A stretch of 64,000 bases of DNA from Haemaphysalis longicornis (taxonomy: Eukaryota > Arthropoda > Arachnida > Ixodida > Ixodidae): positions 148,810,763-148,874,762 of the forward strand of contig CM023451.1 of the NCBI GenBank assembly GCA_013339765.2, read 5' to 3'. Below the pieces are notes generated by a model. The model was not told the DNA's origin. It saw only the letters and a list, made by a program, of their open reading frames with translations, and did not search any database. This document shows, piece by piece, positions 1 to 11,139 of the stretch. Both the position numbers and the translations under genes were made by a program. Each line of letters starts with the position of its first letter. Positions within the stretch are counted from its first letter, which is position 1.

Positions 1-384
1 GGCCTCCATATATTGATGTCTTATAGTTCCACTGAGAAGATGTCTTCCAAGTAATGCAGAAGGTTTAGATGTGAAGTCGACTTTAAGGAGATCGGTGTAA
101 GCTTGGTTTTTGTAAGCTGGCTTTTCCACGTTAACGCTTGCGCAGTGAAGCACGACCATCGACGGAAGGAGTATAATTACAGCACCACTTTATACTTCGT
201 TCCACCGTCGCAGCCTCTTTCTAGAGCCGTGTGTACTGCTGGCCACACGGGGCGTCTATCTGCTCCATGCACTTGTTATGTGTGCATTTGGTCGTGGAGG
301 TTGGAGGGAGGGAGTAAACTACGTGAAGGCAGGCTTCACGCGCTTATCGTTTACATACCCGTTCTAAGGGGAAGGGGGGGGGGG

Positions 385-705
385 GGGCATTTAAACGTGG
401 ACGTCTCACGGCCCGATGCTATCTGACTGCGGTCCTTCATGCATGGTGGAGCGCTTTGGTTGGTGGGTTACACGGACAGTAAGATGCCTACGGCGCGGGA
501 GAAAAACGAAGAGCCCCATATTTGTTCCCTAGAGTAAAGCTGTAGTCCTTCGAAGTTTAATTCAGCTATTTTAGCTAGAAAATATGCTCAATCGCGAATT
601 ACGAACAAACGTGTTTTGTTTCGTGCGCTCCTTGAACTGCGCCCAGCTTCGCTGGTCATCCTCCTTCACAGAGGGAAAGGGCACTGATTTTGTTTGGTGC
701 GGGCG
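385..705 (+). repeat. Dispersed repeat R-A, copy 1
   Basis: Matches 32490-32825 in reverse orientation through shared blocks such as ATATGCTCAAT, CGTGTTTTGTTTCGTGC and TCGCTGGTCATCC. No ORF, class unknown. Confidence 0.75.
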
Positions 706-755
706 TTCCCATACTGTGTAATACTCTGTTACTGAGGGCATTTAGGAGTAACTAA

Positions 756-876
756 GCAAACAAACAAACAAACAAACAAACAAACAAACAAACAAACAAA
801 CAAACAAACAAACAAACAAACAAACAAACAAACAAACAAACAAACAAACAAACAAACAAACAAACAAACAAACAAA

Positions 877-935
<59 letters not shown>

Positions 936-936
936 A
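756..936. repeat. Compound (CAAA)n-(TAAA)n microsatellite
   Basis: About 120 bp of CAAA units pass without a break into about 60 bp of TAAA units, a one-base change in the repeat unit. The long open frames here are simple translations of the array. Confidence 0.97.
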
Positions 937-1849
937 AAGACATTAATATACTCAGAAATAGATGACAGAGTGTTCAGCACAGCTCCAGCAAGTGCTGACA
1001 TAATATCTTCATCCGAGAAAAGGGCATATTAACCAGTATTACAGCCGTTTGACCTAACGGCGTGAGGTTCTAGGAATTCTTTATATACGGTGATGGGTTA
1101 GATGAAATTCGATTACAGTTACATAAGCCTTCTTTGTGAATGAAAGTAGTGGAATGGGTTTCAATATCACTGCATCAAAGTTTACTTCTACCCCCTTTTC
1201 GTGTCCGTACTCGCGTGAGGCCATGCATTCACGAGCGGCAAAGACAAGAAATCGAACACTAATTTACAACGCCACCTGAAGCTGACTGTGCGAAGAACAC
1301 GAAGCACAGACTATTAACAGCGTAGCCCGCGGGCGAGCGTATTAGTTATGTTCATGGCGATGCGTGTGTTACAACCCAAGTCACAGGACTTTTCCGAGCC
1401 ATACTCTTCGTCGTTTACGCAGGACGGTGGCGCATTTGTTTTAGGCCTTCTATTGCGAATTATTTGTATTGCGAATGGAATGAAACCCGATGCAGTCGCG
1501 TAATTCTTTTTTTTTTTTTTGACATGCGCGCATTATGACGGCAGTTTTATGGCTGTTTTCTCTGGATCTTGGAACGTACCTTCACTCAGTGAGTACTGAC
1601 AGTCAGTACGTGGCGGACACCGTCTCTGTTCGACAATACTACCACAATGCACGCGTGTTGCGAGGAGTATCAGCTTCAGTCGTTAGAGAAACGTACCAGG
1701 GTTATAATCATATACCGCGCTAAAATGCGTGTGAAGCCCCCGTTGTTCACAGCCAGCGTTTTCTATTGACTCCGCCCTTCGCTCAGATTACTGGACCTAC
1801 CCGTGGTACCTGAATAAAAACGAATTTCATTGCATCGTGTATAAGACGG

Positions 1850-3150
1850 GGCCATATAAAACGCAACGTCTGTCGAGTAGCTCTGTTTGATCTACTCCTC
1901 AACAAAGACGGAGCCGAGCCAATCCGAGATATGACCCGTTTTTGTACGGAGCGCCTTGACGCGCGTCGTCTACCTGCGAAGCAGCGGGGCCTAAAAACGC
2001 GGCTCTCGAACGCGAAGCGGCAAAAAGCAACAAAAAAATCTCCCGCACCAGACGATCGTTGGGGTCGGCGGTGCCGGCGGCCGGCCGCACTCGCGAACGG
2101 GACCGGCGACCAACTCGCGCCAGCACCGGAGCAGACTGGGCCGAGCACCACGGCGCAAAGTGGCGGGCGGCGGCTACCACTGACGTACGAGTCCGCGCAT
2201 CGATCCGCTGTCCACCGCTGGCAGCCCTCTCCGAAGCGCATGCGCAGGTGGCGGTCGTCTGCTCGCGCGGGCGCACAGAGAACCCGGGGTCCCAGAGAGA
2301 GGCCGAGTTCTTGGGGCTCTCCGCCGACTCCTTTGCTCCCCATCGCCACCCCTGGACTCCGTGGGCCGTTGGTTGGCGCACGTGCCGCACGAGAGTCCCG
2401 CTCCTCGCCCACAGCGGAGGAGACGCGTCTGCCGGGCTGCTCGCCGAAGGCACTCCCGCTCGCCGGCTCGTTGCGCAACAACTGGACCACGCCGGCGTGT
2501 GTGTGCTGCGAGGGCGGCGTGGGAACTCGTGTTTTGAAATCGTCGGCCGCCGGACCGATCTCGTTGGGAAAGGAGGGAATTGCGCGCCGACGGACGGACC
2601 TAGTAGCACCGACCGAGTTGCGCAAGTTTCCGAGAGGAAAAAAGTGCGCGTCGTTTCTTCGTGGAGGAAGACAAAACACGGAGAGGGGAAAAAAACAAAC
2701 GGGGAAAAGATTGAAGTGCGGTTGTTGTTGCCTTTCGGGGTATCCTCGATTTTCCTTCCACATCGCATACCCGCCGCTTGCTTTGCGTCACCACGCTCGT
2801 TGTGCAAAGTAGAGCCGACTAGAGTTTCGTTTTCGAGACTTGAGCTTGCGCAACGGCCGGCTTTGTGGAAAGTAGCTTGAGATTGGGAGGAATAACGTTG
2901 CAAACTGTTTACCGTCGTTGCTCTCAGTGAAGGCTCACTCGGGCCCGCAATAAGAGTTGCGCATAAACTGCTCCGACGGGAGTCCAACGGCGTGTGCCAA
3001 ACGCGAGCTTGATAAGAACGGTTAGAAGAAGCGCGGTTGCGCAAGAAACTTTCCCTCGATCTCGGAACTCCCGGGTTTGAATCTGCCGGCTGCGCAAGAA
3101 GAAGCAGAAAACTGAGCTGCGCACAATGCACCCTGTTGCGCTTATACATT
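1850..3150. promoter_or_regulatory. CpG-rich block with upstream TATA-like site
   Basis: Very rich in CpG and GC compared with its surroundings, especially 2041-2540. Several frames on both strands stay open over it (up to 416 codons on the minus strand), which is expected where TA-containing stop codons are rare. CCATATAAAACGC at 1852-1864 would suit a plus-strand TATA box. It may be a promoter/first-exon region or a GC-rich LTR. I cannot decide. Confidence 0.3.
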
Positions 3151-3199
3151 TAAAGTCGACGTTTCCCCTCCGACTCTGACGAAATGGCAAAGGCGGTAC

Positions 3200-5720
3200 A
3201 CTTTCGCAACGTTCCTCTTATTCTTCGGGAAAAGGCATTAAAGACAGTTTAGAGAGGCATCAAGTCGATTCCTCGATCAAACAAGAGGATTGTGCCACAC
3301 AGCGTCTCTTCGAAAGAAAATTTAAGAGAGAAATGTTTCGTGCGTCGCGGTGAAGGCAAACCGTTCGCCCACAAAAGAACGTCGCGGGAAAGAAAATCGT
3401 TGTGTCGCCACCATCGCCGAGACATCAATCTCGGGGCAATAGCGCTGATCAAGCTTGCACCGTCCACGTGCGCACGGATTGCGAAATCACGGAGCGAATG
3501 AACCGGTGAGTGTGGCCAGTATTCGCATTTTCCTTTTTCACTGCGCCTCCTCCGTGTCTCTACTTGGCTTCCAAAAAAGCCTAGATCCTTGGTAATCGGA
3601 GCGCGCCATTTCGAAACCAATGAAGCTCGAACCAAGAGCTAGTTGGCACGGCAGCTTGTCATATAGAAGAAATATTTCGCAACTATACGCTTGAGAGATT
3701 GCGTTAAGACTGCAGGCGGGTTTATTTCGAGGAAACGTCCTTTGCGAAATGCACTGCATTCTAAATGCCCCGGTCGTAAGGTCACGTTTTTGAGAACAGC
3801 TCTTCGTTTAAAACGATCAAAGTGAGCCGAAGCGTCGTGGAACGAAATACGCGGTTCCAGGGGATGCTGTAGTGGATTATCTTCTTGTCTTAGATGGAAA
3901 TATGACAGCAAGTCTTTATTGAGGAATGATGCTACCCAAGCGCATGCACTACGCTAAGGTAAACGTGTTCCACCCCGAGTGCGAAGCTCGTACTCAAGCG
4001 TTTTGGCGCAAGAATGTTTTAAATTGAACGTTGCGCTTCGTTATGCACTTTAGTGTAACGTAACAGGCGAGGACACTCGCGAAGTCACTTCTCGCGTTTT
4101 TATTCAAAGGTCATGGCGGTAAAGCGTTGTAATTCACCGTTATGGTCGGCCCTTGTGACCGAAACCAAATATCTCAAGTTTCTTTTTCGCCATAAAGTGT
4201 CTATGTGATATCTCGTTATTTTGTTTGCACTATCGGAAGTGGTCACGGAGTACTGTATACAAACGATGTTCTGTATTAAACGTTCTTCAGAGTTCTATTT
4301 AGAGCTCCAAGCTGGGGATACTCGCATTTGAGTTGAGAGATGTTTTGCTGAAGCGATTGGACATGCTGCCTAACCGTGAAAATCAGAACGCTCCCGTTAT
4401 CGGTAAAACAGTAATTACTGTCATGAACGTTGCACAGTGCTTGCATTGAATCGGGAGACGACAAATAAAGGCTAAATTATTTTATAGCAACGTAAATAAC
4501 GGGGTTCATCGCAGGTTATTGCACTCATGCGAATTTGTTTTTCTCGAATGATTTTCTTTGAGGGAGGCATGACAGCTGCCGAAAATTGCATGCTTCTAGT
4601 CCGTGGAAATTGTTCCGCTAGCACGAAATAGCATTTTTTCTAAAAACACACAAACAAACAAACGGCGACAAAAAAATTCTGTGTCGCTCACAAATCATAT
4701 TCTTCATAGAAAAAGGATTTCCCAATCCGCTCCAGGTTCAAAATAAATGACGTGTTACACCGCCATATTCAGCGGGATATCGCATATATATGTTAAGAAA
4801 TTGTTATTACACACAGTGCGGCGTTTTATTGTTTTTACTGATAAGCTAACGAAAATAAATTAATCATGTCCTTTCTGACATTTTTTCGTAAAAGCTTCCT
4901 CAGGGCACTTAAGTGTGCTTACGTGCCTTGCAGGGGAAAGCAGTATGATTTCTCGTGGCGATGCTTTTCAAAGACGTCTTTACTGCTACATCGTGTCTGC
5001 GTATCTTTTTAATTTTCGTTTTTTAATCTTTTGGCGTGAATTAGTTCAACCTGCAGACCCGTGAGACTTCACAACACAGCTTCCCCCAAATCAGAGTTAT
5101 TCATGGCTAGGGTGCACTTGTTCTACTCACGTGCCATCACGTCCACCTGTCACGTGATATAGTGACGTCAGCGATACACGCACAAGGCTAGCTCTTGTTC
5201 CGCCACTGACAATGTGCTGATGCAGCGGTGTAGATATGCACTCGGATTCTGTTCCTGAGACCTGGGTTCCTTTCCCATGCGAACTCCAACGCTGTGTAAC
5301 TGTTTTTTACTGATTACAGCAGCGGGCATTTTCTGTGCTGGACAACAACGCCACTTTTTAGCACAATGGGGTACCTAAGGCCTTGAAAGGGAAAAAAAAA
5401 CAAGTCGCATGTCTCGGCTTACGCATGCTGTCCGTTGCTCTGATAGTTCACGTGTCGCCAGCGACAAGTATGATGGTTTACATATAAATTCTAGACAAAT
5501 CGCCGCCGTCACGAAGGCTAAGACGGCAATGCTAATGATTGTTTTGCGTTAGCGTAATTTTTGCCATGATGATGGTGATGATGATTGCTAGTGGGTATCC
5601 CCTTTGTAGCTGGGTAAGGACGTGTCATCTCACCAAAGAAAAACTGATATATCTATGTTTTATACTCTTCGTCTTATACTAGCGGTGCTTCTAGGGCAGG
5701 CACAAAATACTTATTTTTTC
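3200..5720. other. No recognisable gene
   Basis: Mixed-composition DNA with short open frames in all phases and no domain, paired repeat or RNA signal that I can identify. Confidence 0.5.
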
Positions 5721-5722
5721 TG

Positions 5723-6270
5723 TTACAGGTGGTAACAGAAAAAATAGTAGGCAATATTCCCGTCTCTGCTTCTCGCCCACCACCATTCTAATCTTTTCGT
5801 CACCTCGACAGCCTTGAAGTTAACTTCCTCTGTGCTACCCTTAAATCCTAGGGCTTCTGGAATCCGAATATTTCCCTTATGTAGATTTTGATGGATACAC
5901 TCGCATTCCAACAATTTGTGCCGCATAGTTTCTGTTTTTTTTTTCCCGCAGACCACGCATGCCCCATCATTTTGTGAATACTTCCACACAAAGCTCTTAG
6001 TTCGCAAGCAACCTGCTCTAGCCTCAAAAAGTAAAGCACTTCCCTGGGAATTATCGTAGAAATTTTCCTTTCTGATGTCCAATTTCTCCGCCCTGTACAT
6101 CTCTAACGACGTTCTAGCTTCCATTTTTTCTATCCATTATTAGTTTCTATCTGTTTTGCTTCTTTTCTGGTTACCTTGGGTGTCTTTGATATCCACTGTT
6201 CTTTCCGTATTTCATCGTTAGCCTTCTAGTCTTCCTTAGCCACTGCGTGTCCACGCTTTACATGCATATG
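5723..6270 (-). pseudogene. LINE C-terminal tail (zinc knuckle), minus strand
   Basis: The 133-codon frame contains SALLFEARAGCLRT, then CVVCGKKKTETMRHKLLECE, a CCHC cluster typical of LINE C-termini in arthropods, and a final KRLEWWWARSRDGN. Weak coding similarity continues upstream to about 6270. It abuts the plus-strand LINE at 6290, so two different LINE fragments lie back to back. It is 5'-truncated and not functional. Confidence 0.7.
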
Positions 6271-6289
6271 TCCCTAAAATCTTTAGCTG

Positions 6290-7764
6290 TCCACCTCGTT
6301 GAATGGTGTGCTGCGATGTTGGGCCGTCTTCTGTCATTACAAATAAGCCCAACCATTTTCAACCTCGCTATAATCGGGCTCGTACACTCTTTACCGAAGA
6401 CTGTCTGTGCATCCATTTACGCCGATGACATCTGTCTGTGGGCTTCGGGTGTCAATCGACCTCAGCTGCGAGCACGACTTCAAAAAGCGGCCAATGTGAC
6501 GAGAGCATACCTCCGAAAGCAAGGACATGAGCATTTCTAGTGACAAGTGCGCGGGTGTTGCATTTACCCGCAAACACATGTCCCGATATCCCATCGCCAT
6601 CAAGGAAAGTCTATACCTTACTCCAGAAATCACAAATTTCTTGGCGTGGTCATCAACAGGGACATGTCATGGAGCGCACATGTGTCTTTCTTAAAGAGGA
6701 AACTCACCGCCATCTCGCAGATTTCTCGCTGGAAAGACATGGGGCACATCGGTCAGAGGAATGCTGCAGCTGTACCAGGCGCTTTTCCTGGGAGTTTTGC
6801 GTTACAGCGTGCCAGTGATATCCAGTACATGCTCCACTTCCTTCGGGCGATCCAGGGAATCCAAGCGCAGGCTCTCCGCACCTGTCTTGGTTTGCCGAGA
6901 TGTGCGTCAACAGTGGGAACAATATACATTGCCCAAGACCATCCTATAGCAACTTATGTGATCGCTGAGACGCTACGCCTACACATCAGGCTTCTCACGA
7001 GGCTACCATGTCACCGATTTGCGCAGCTTCCTCGAAGTCGTCCACGCTCTTCATTTGCAGCCATTGTCGCAGCGCACAGTGCCGAAGTACCGTCAAGTGA
7101 CACGCCTGCCGTCGCACCGTTCTCCCCGTTGTGGTGCCTGGCAACACCGGACATTCGTCTGCATGTTCCGGGCATTGGAAAGAAGGCCGACTTACCACCA
7201 CTGGCTCTCAGACAGTTTTCTATGCTGGTACTGCACGAACAACACAATGACCGGAAGCATGTACACACAGATGGTTCTGTGACGTCCTCGAGCTCGGCAG
7301 GTGCGGTGGTTATACCATCAGAATCGCCCGTGTCGCCCATGTCACAAGCTCGACGGTTACTGAACTTGCAGCCATCCGTGAAGCTCTTCAATACATTATG
7401 GAAGCTTCTCCCCAAAAATGGTCTATTTTTACCTACTTTAAAGGCGCCCTGCAAAGCTTCCGAGCAGCCCTGCGCTACGGTCGTTTGCACCAGCTGGTGA
7501 CAGAAATTCGAGAATTATTTCACCAGGCTGTCATAAAGGGCCATAATGTTTTATTTCAGTGGCTGCCAAGTCACTGTGGAATCACCGGCAATGTTTCGGC
7601 TGATGCAGCTGCCTGGACAGGCCATGACAGCGAAAGGACCATCTTGCTTCCTCTTTCGAGGACTGATGCCCTAGGCTGCTTCGTCAGTTCGCGCACAGGA
7701 CCTTCATTACTCAATGGAATACACCGGACTTTGTGCGTCCGCGCCTCCATAGCCAGGACCCTCT
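6290..7764 (+). pseudogene. LINE ORF2 remnant: RT C-terminus and RNase H (I/Jockey-like group)
   Basis: The fragment enters at the end of the RT fingers/palm (SPTIFNLAIIGLVHSLPK). It keeps the catalytic box as YADDICLWASGV with RLQKAANVT after it. A stop follows at 6538-6540, then the thumb (FLGVVINRDMSWSAHV). An RNase H domain begins with HTDGS near 7270. The frame shifts near 7350, after which TELAAIREAL, IFTYFK, FQWLPSHCGI and NVSADAAA are read in another frame. In RNase H the usual IFTDSK motif has Tyr for the catalytic Asp. The element is 5'-truncated and inactive. Its 3' part lies beyond the inserted BEL/Pao element, at 9772-10315. Confidence 0.85.
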
Positions 7765-7898
7765 TGTTGAAAATATTTCAAAGGACAAAGAGGTGGCCAC
7801 TGGCAACTGCTGCCTAGTATCACCATCATTGTAAAGTTCCATCCGCCATTAAAAAGAATCACTCACGTCCCGCGGTCCCCGCCTTGGTTTCTTCAACA
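7765..7898 (+). repeat. Left LTR of the BEL/Pao-like element
   Basis: 134 bp, TGTTGAA...TTCAACA. It differs from the right LTR by about four substitutions and one single-base indel, which suggests moderate age. It includes ATTAAAAAGAA as a possible polyadenylation region. It is shorter than most LTRs of this superfamily. Confidence 0.92.
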
Positions 7899-7919
7899 AA
7901 ATGGTGCCGTGACCAGGAT
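7899..7919 (+). promoter_or_regulatory. Candidate primer-binding site
   Basis: ATGGTGCCGTGACCAGGA lies directly after the left LTR. The TGG start and position are those of a tRNA primer-binding site, and the sequence resembles the leader of other BEL/Pao elements. I did not assign the tRNA. Confidence 0.6.
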
Positions 7920-8230
7920 CAAAGGATAACACAGTTGAAAACGTGAGTGCGGACCGCCCCACAACGATGACGTGAGTGACCGCAACGATGGGACTACAGT
8001 GCTGCTCCTGACCATTGACCGAAAGCGTCCGCGGAGAAAACACAAGGACTTGAGGACGCGCCAGACCTGCAGCCGACACCACGCTCTCAACGATTTACCG
8101 ATTCTCCGCGGAGTCTCGCGGAGACCACTGAAAGACAACTACAACGGTTTCGACATCAACGACAACGACTTCGACATTCCACCGAGCGTGATCCTTCTCG
8201 ACGACCACCTAGACATTAACGACGTCGAGA

Positions 8231-9571
8231 ATGGATCTGCAAGGCATTTGCCAAAGAAGAAGCCTAATCCGACAGGACGTCAAAGCACTGATCGACGACA
8301 TTAAATCCCGCATGACTGACGAGACATCATCAATCGGTGAGCTAATGTTCCTGAAAAAAACTTTATTAGAAAAATATGAAATACTAAAGAATCTGGACGG
8401 TGAAATTGAAGAGCTTGTCGATCTGGGCGATTTAGAGAAAGAATGTGAAGCATCATTAGAATTCGAAGATTCAATCCTGCTGACAAAATTTAGAATGGAG
8501 CGATTGTTCCCGGATTTACAAAACTACCCTAGAAATGACACTTTAGCAATAGCCCCCGAAAAAGACAACCGCACCATAAAGAACAAAGAGTCAGCACTGA
8601 AGAGCAGTGGCCGTCCTAACAGAAACAGCGATTTGGCGGCACATTCGAAACACGATCATCAGGAGCCCCAGGTCACCGAACGAGCTGGTACCTTCAAAGA
8701 CGAACATAATGCCTCAACTGACAAAGTGCAGGCAGCCGCTCCTGATGCTCGTCCAGACGAACTGACCAGAGCTTTTTCCACAGTTGACGCTGCAAACGAT
8801 GAACCGGCTTCATTACCTCCAATGAGTGTAACGAGTGATAAAAGCGACGGCACCGCAGTGGAGGTACCTAAAGAGACGTCGTCTTCTGCGCGAGATTTTG
8901 AAGAGAATAAAAAGTGCTCAGCGTACAACGAGCGACTTCAGGGAACACCAAAGAGGAACCAAAGAGCACTGCAGAAACATCGACACATTGACCCAGTTTC
9001 AGGCTCACCCTTCGAGCGTTCAAAAAAATGTTGCGCTCCCGGAAACACGACTTCAAAAGGGATTTTATTGACTACGGCACATCGTGAAGATTTGATAACC
9101 CCGATGCCAAAACGACGACGGCGAAGCTGGATGACCCTACGACAAGTATGTACAAGTAGCACAAATAACACTCAACGGAAACGCATGATCAAGTACAGAG
9201 TGATAGGAAAAACAAAAAGGCAAGGCAAAGTCGCACGTAGAAGGACCTGTATACACCTCAAGATGCTCGTCCGGTACCTGAATTTCTCTAGGACCCGACA
9301 GTCAACCCGACGCCCATGCCGCATGACGTTTGTGCGAATACTGCAAGGTCGTCATCCAGGACAAACGACAGTCCAAAATAGTCGCTTAACCTGTTCAGAT
9401 TCCGCGATGCACAGGTTTCACAGACGCAGGAAACATCGGTGGAAACGAAAGCATGGACTAACCCGGTGCGGCTACCACGGACGTGACATCGATTTGTGCT
9501 ACGGACTGTGTAATGATTTTGAACTTGGAGTGATGGGCACATCGAAGAAAGCTATGCGAGATGACCGCTAA
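8231..9571 (+). CDS. Gag-like ORF of the BEL/Pao element (446 codons)
   Basis: The first 95 or so residues resemble the N-terminus of BEL/Pao gag proteins: a helical, charged segment with KTLLEKYEILKNLDGEIEEL and LEKECEASLEFEDSI. Gag would package the RNA in cytoplasmic particles. The middle is rich in Ser, Glu and Asp. The last third is very basic, with many Arg-rich clusters (for example KRRRRSW), and may be a frame that merely happens to be open. No nucleic-acid-binding knuckle or RT motif is visible. The start is the first ATG with the family-like N-terminus, at 8231. It is possibly translated; function is inferred from the family only. Confidence 0.6.
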   Translation: MDLQGICQRRSLIRQDVKALIDDIKSRMTDETSSIGELMFLKKTLLEKYEILKNLDGEIEELVDLGDLEKECEASLEFEDSILLTKFRMERLFPDLQNYPRNDTLAIAPEKDNRTIKNKESALKSSGRPNRNSDLAAHSKHDHQEPQVTERAGTFKDEHNASTDKVQAAAPDARPDELTRAFSTVDAANDEPASLPPMSVTSDKSDGTAVEVPKETSSSARDFEENKKCSAYNERLQGTPKRNQRALQKHRHIDPVSGSPFERSKKCCAPGNTTSKGILLTTAHREDLITPMPKRRRRSWMTLRQVCTSSTNNTQRKRMIKYRVIGKTKRQGKVARRRTCIHLKMLVRYLNFSRTRQSTRRPCRMTFVRILQGRHPGQTTVQNSRLTCSDSAMHRFHRRRKHRWKRKHGLTRCGYHGRDIDLCYGLCNDFELGVMGTSKKAMRDDR

Positions 9572-9633
9572 ACACGGTTCACTCTTCCCGTCATGTTCAG
9601 CATCTTCCTGTGCAAATCGCGTGGCCGGGAGGA

Positions 9634-9766
9634 TGTTGAAAATATTTCAAAGGACGAAGAGGTGGCCACTGGCAACTGCTGCCTAGTACCACCATCATTG
9701 TAAAGTTCCATCCGCCATTAAAAAGAATCACTCACGTCCCGCGGTCCTCGCCTCGGTTCTTCAACA
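9634..9766 (+). repeat. Right LTR of the BEL/Pao-like element
   Basis: 133 bp with the same termini as the left LTR. It is followed by CCTCT, the second copy of the target duplication. Confidence 0.92.
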
Positions 9767-9771
9767 CCTCT

Positions 9772-10315
9772 ACTCCAGCGCCGTCTTCCATGTGGGCTGT
9801 CTCGATCACAGTCTACTTTACTTTGTAGACTGTGGTTGGGAGTGGCTTTCATAAAAGCCTACTCCTGCCTCATCGGGATGGCCAGTAGTGCCCAGTGCGA
9901 CGCCTGTGAGGGTTGAAGAGACAATCGAACATGTGATTTGTCGTTGCCCGCAGTATTCATCAGAAAGGCGTGTTTTGGCCGCCAAGCTCAACAGATTGGA
10001 CAATCAACCATTCACACTAGATACTATTCTAGGACACCGACCCCTACAATCGACTTCGCAGTAGGCAACAAAAGCCCTTTTTCGTTTTATGAAGGAAGCA
10101 GGCTTAGCCGAAAGACTATAGTACCCGCAAAGGGACTAAAGTGTGTGCGCGGCCCTGCTCCTTTCCCCTCTTTTTTGCCTGCCTTCTCTTTCATCCCCTG
10201 CACACCCCTTCCCCTGTGTCGAGTAGCAATCCGGGCTCTAAACATGGATAACCTCTCGGCCTTTCCGTTTGCTTTTCTGTCTCTCTCTCTCTTAGCTGTC
10301 CACCTACGTTGATCC
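9772..10315 (+). pseudogene. LINE 3' part: zinc-knuckle tail and 3' UTR, continuation across the LTR element
   Basis: The sequence continues the LINE interrupted at 7764. The coding remnant includes EETIEHVICRCPQYSSE, a Cys/His cluster of the kind that ends ORF2 in this LINE group, then AAKLNRLDN and LGHRPLQS. The C-rich 3' UTR ends with a CT-rich stretch near 10290. Joining 7764 to 9772 restores a normal domain order, which supports the insertion model. Confidence 0.8.
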
Positions 10316-10819
10316 ATTGCTCTCAGCCTCCTATCAAAACATATTTTACTCTGCGCGTCTCGAACTTCAAACGACGCCCAGCCCATATCTCCCTGAACTG
10401 CTTCGTTAGTTGTTTTACCATGCGCTCCTAAGGCCAAACGGCCTACCGTTCGTTGTCTGGTTTACTTCAAGGTATGGAAGAGCGTCTGATCTTAAGTAGA
10501 GTACTGCATTCGCAGGGGTCAAAGCAGGGGTTCAGCTTGGTTGCGTTTATTGGAGAATGCAATTCACTGTCGTAAGCTACCCTGCTGTTCGGGCCGTGAC
10601 AAAGTCCATGTTATGTTTGGGCGGCCTCAAGCCGGCAGACGAAGTGTCTTCTCCTAAGTGAGTACCCGAATGCAAGCACAAATGAATTGGGCGCGTTCCT
10701 CGCATGGTTTAATCGTTGACGAAATTCAAGCAGTTGGCACACTGCATTTTCTGCCGAACGGCGCATCGCCACTCACCGCTCTCGTTGAAAGGTACGCAAT
10801 GGCTACTTCCGTGCCTGCC

Positions 10820-11130
10820 GGCTACACCTTTAAGATCGCCCCAGTTGGGCTTCACAACAACATTCCAAAACGATCAGTAGTCGTGAGTGGCAACATTTGC
10901 GAATTTGGAGAATATAGAGGCCCAGCATGTGATCAGAGCAAAACAGTATCTGCCCTGTGACTACAGCGCAGATGCACGCCTTCCGCTGTTGTCACAGCCC
11001 AGATACCATATTTTGCTCTAATCGCATACTGGGCCCCGTCTTTCGCCAAATTTGCAAATTTGGACACGCACGAATACTGTTCGTTTTGGAGTATTGTTGT
11101 GAAGCCCACCTGCTACGATTTTTAACTGTG
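10820..11130. repeat. Fold-back element, arms about 148 bp
   Basis: Left arm 10820-10968 and right arm 10984-11130 are imperfect reverse complements with a 15-bp loop. CTGTGACTACAGCG pairs with CGCTGTTGTCACAG at the centre, and GTGGGCTTCACAACAA pairs at the outside. No coding function seen; likely a fold-back MITE. Confidence 0.8.
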
Positions 11131-11139
11131 TATGTTACG

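Larger units (their letters stand above)
7765..9766 (+). mobile_element. Short BEL/Pao-like LTR retrotransposon, non-autonomous
   Basis: A complete 2,002-bp element lies between the exact 5-bp direct repeats CCTCT (7760-7764 and 9767-9771). Both LTRs begin TGTTGAA and end TTCAACA. A candidate primer-binding site (TGGTGCCGTGACCAGGAT) follows the left LTR by a few bases, and a purine-rich tract (GGCCGGGAGGA) precedes the right LTR. The internal ORF begins like a BEL/Pao gag. No protease, RT or integrase is encoded, so it must depend on proteins from another element. It is inserted in a LINE, whose sequence resumes after the right target duplication. Confidence 0.9.

Noticed and set aside
729..1001. 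Open frames of 63-90 codons rich in Leu-Phe-Val-Cys
   Set aside because: They are translations of the CAAA/TAAA microsatellite in different phases.
1783..3149. Overlapping frames of 273-416 codons on both strands
   Set aside because: No recognisable domain. All lie in a CpG-rich block where stop codons are scarce, so open length alone is weak evidence.
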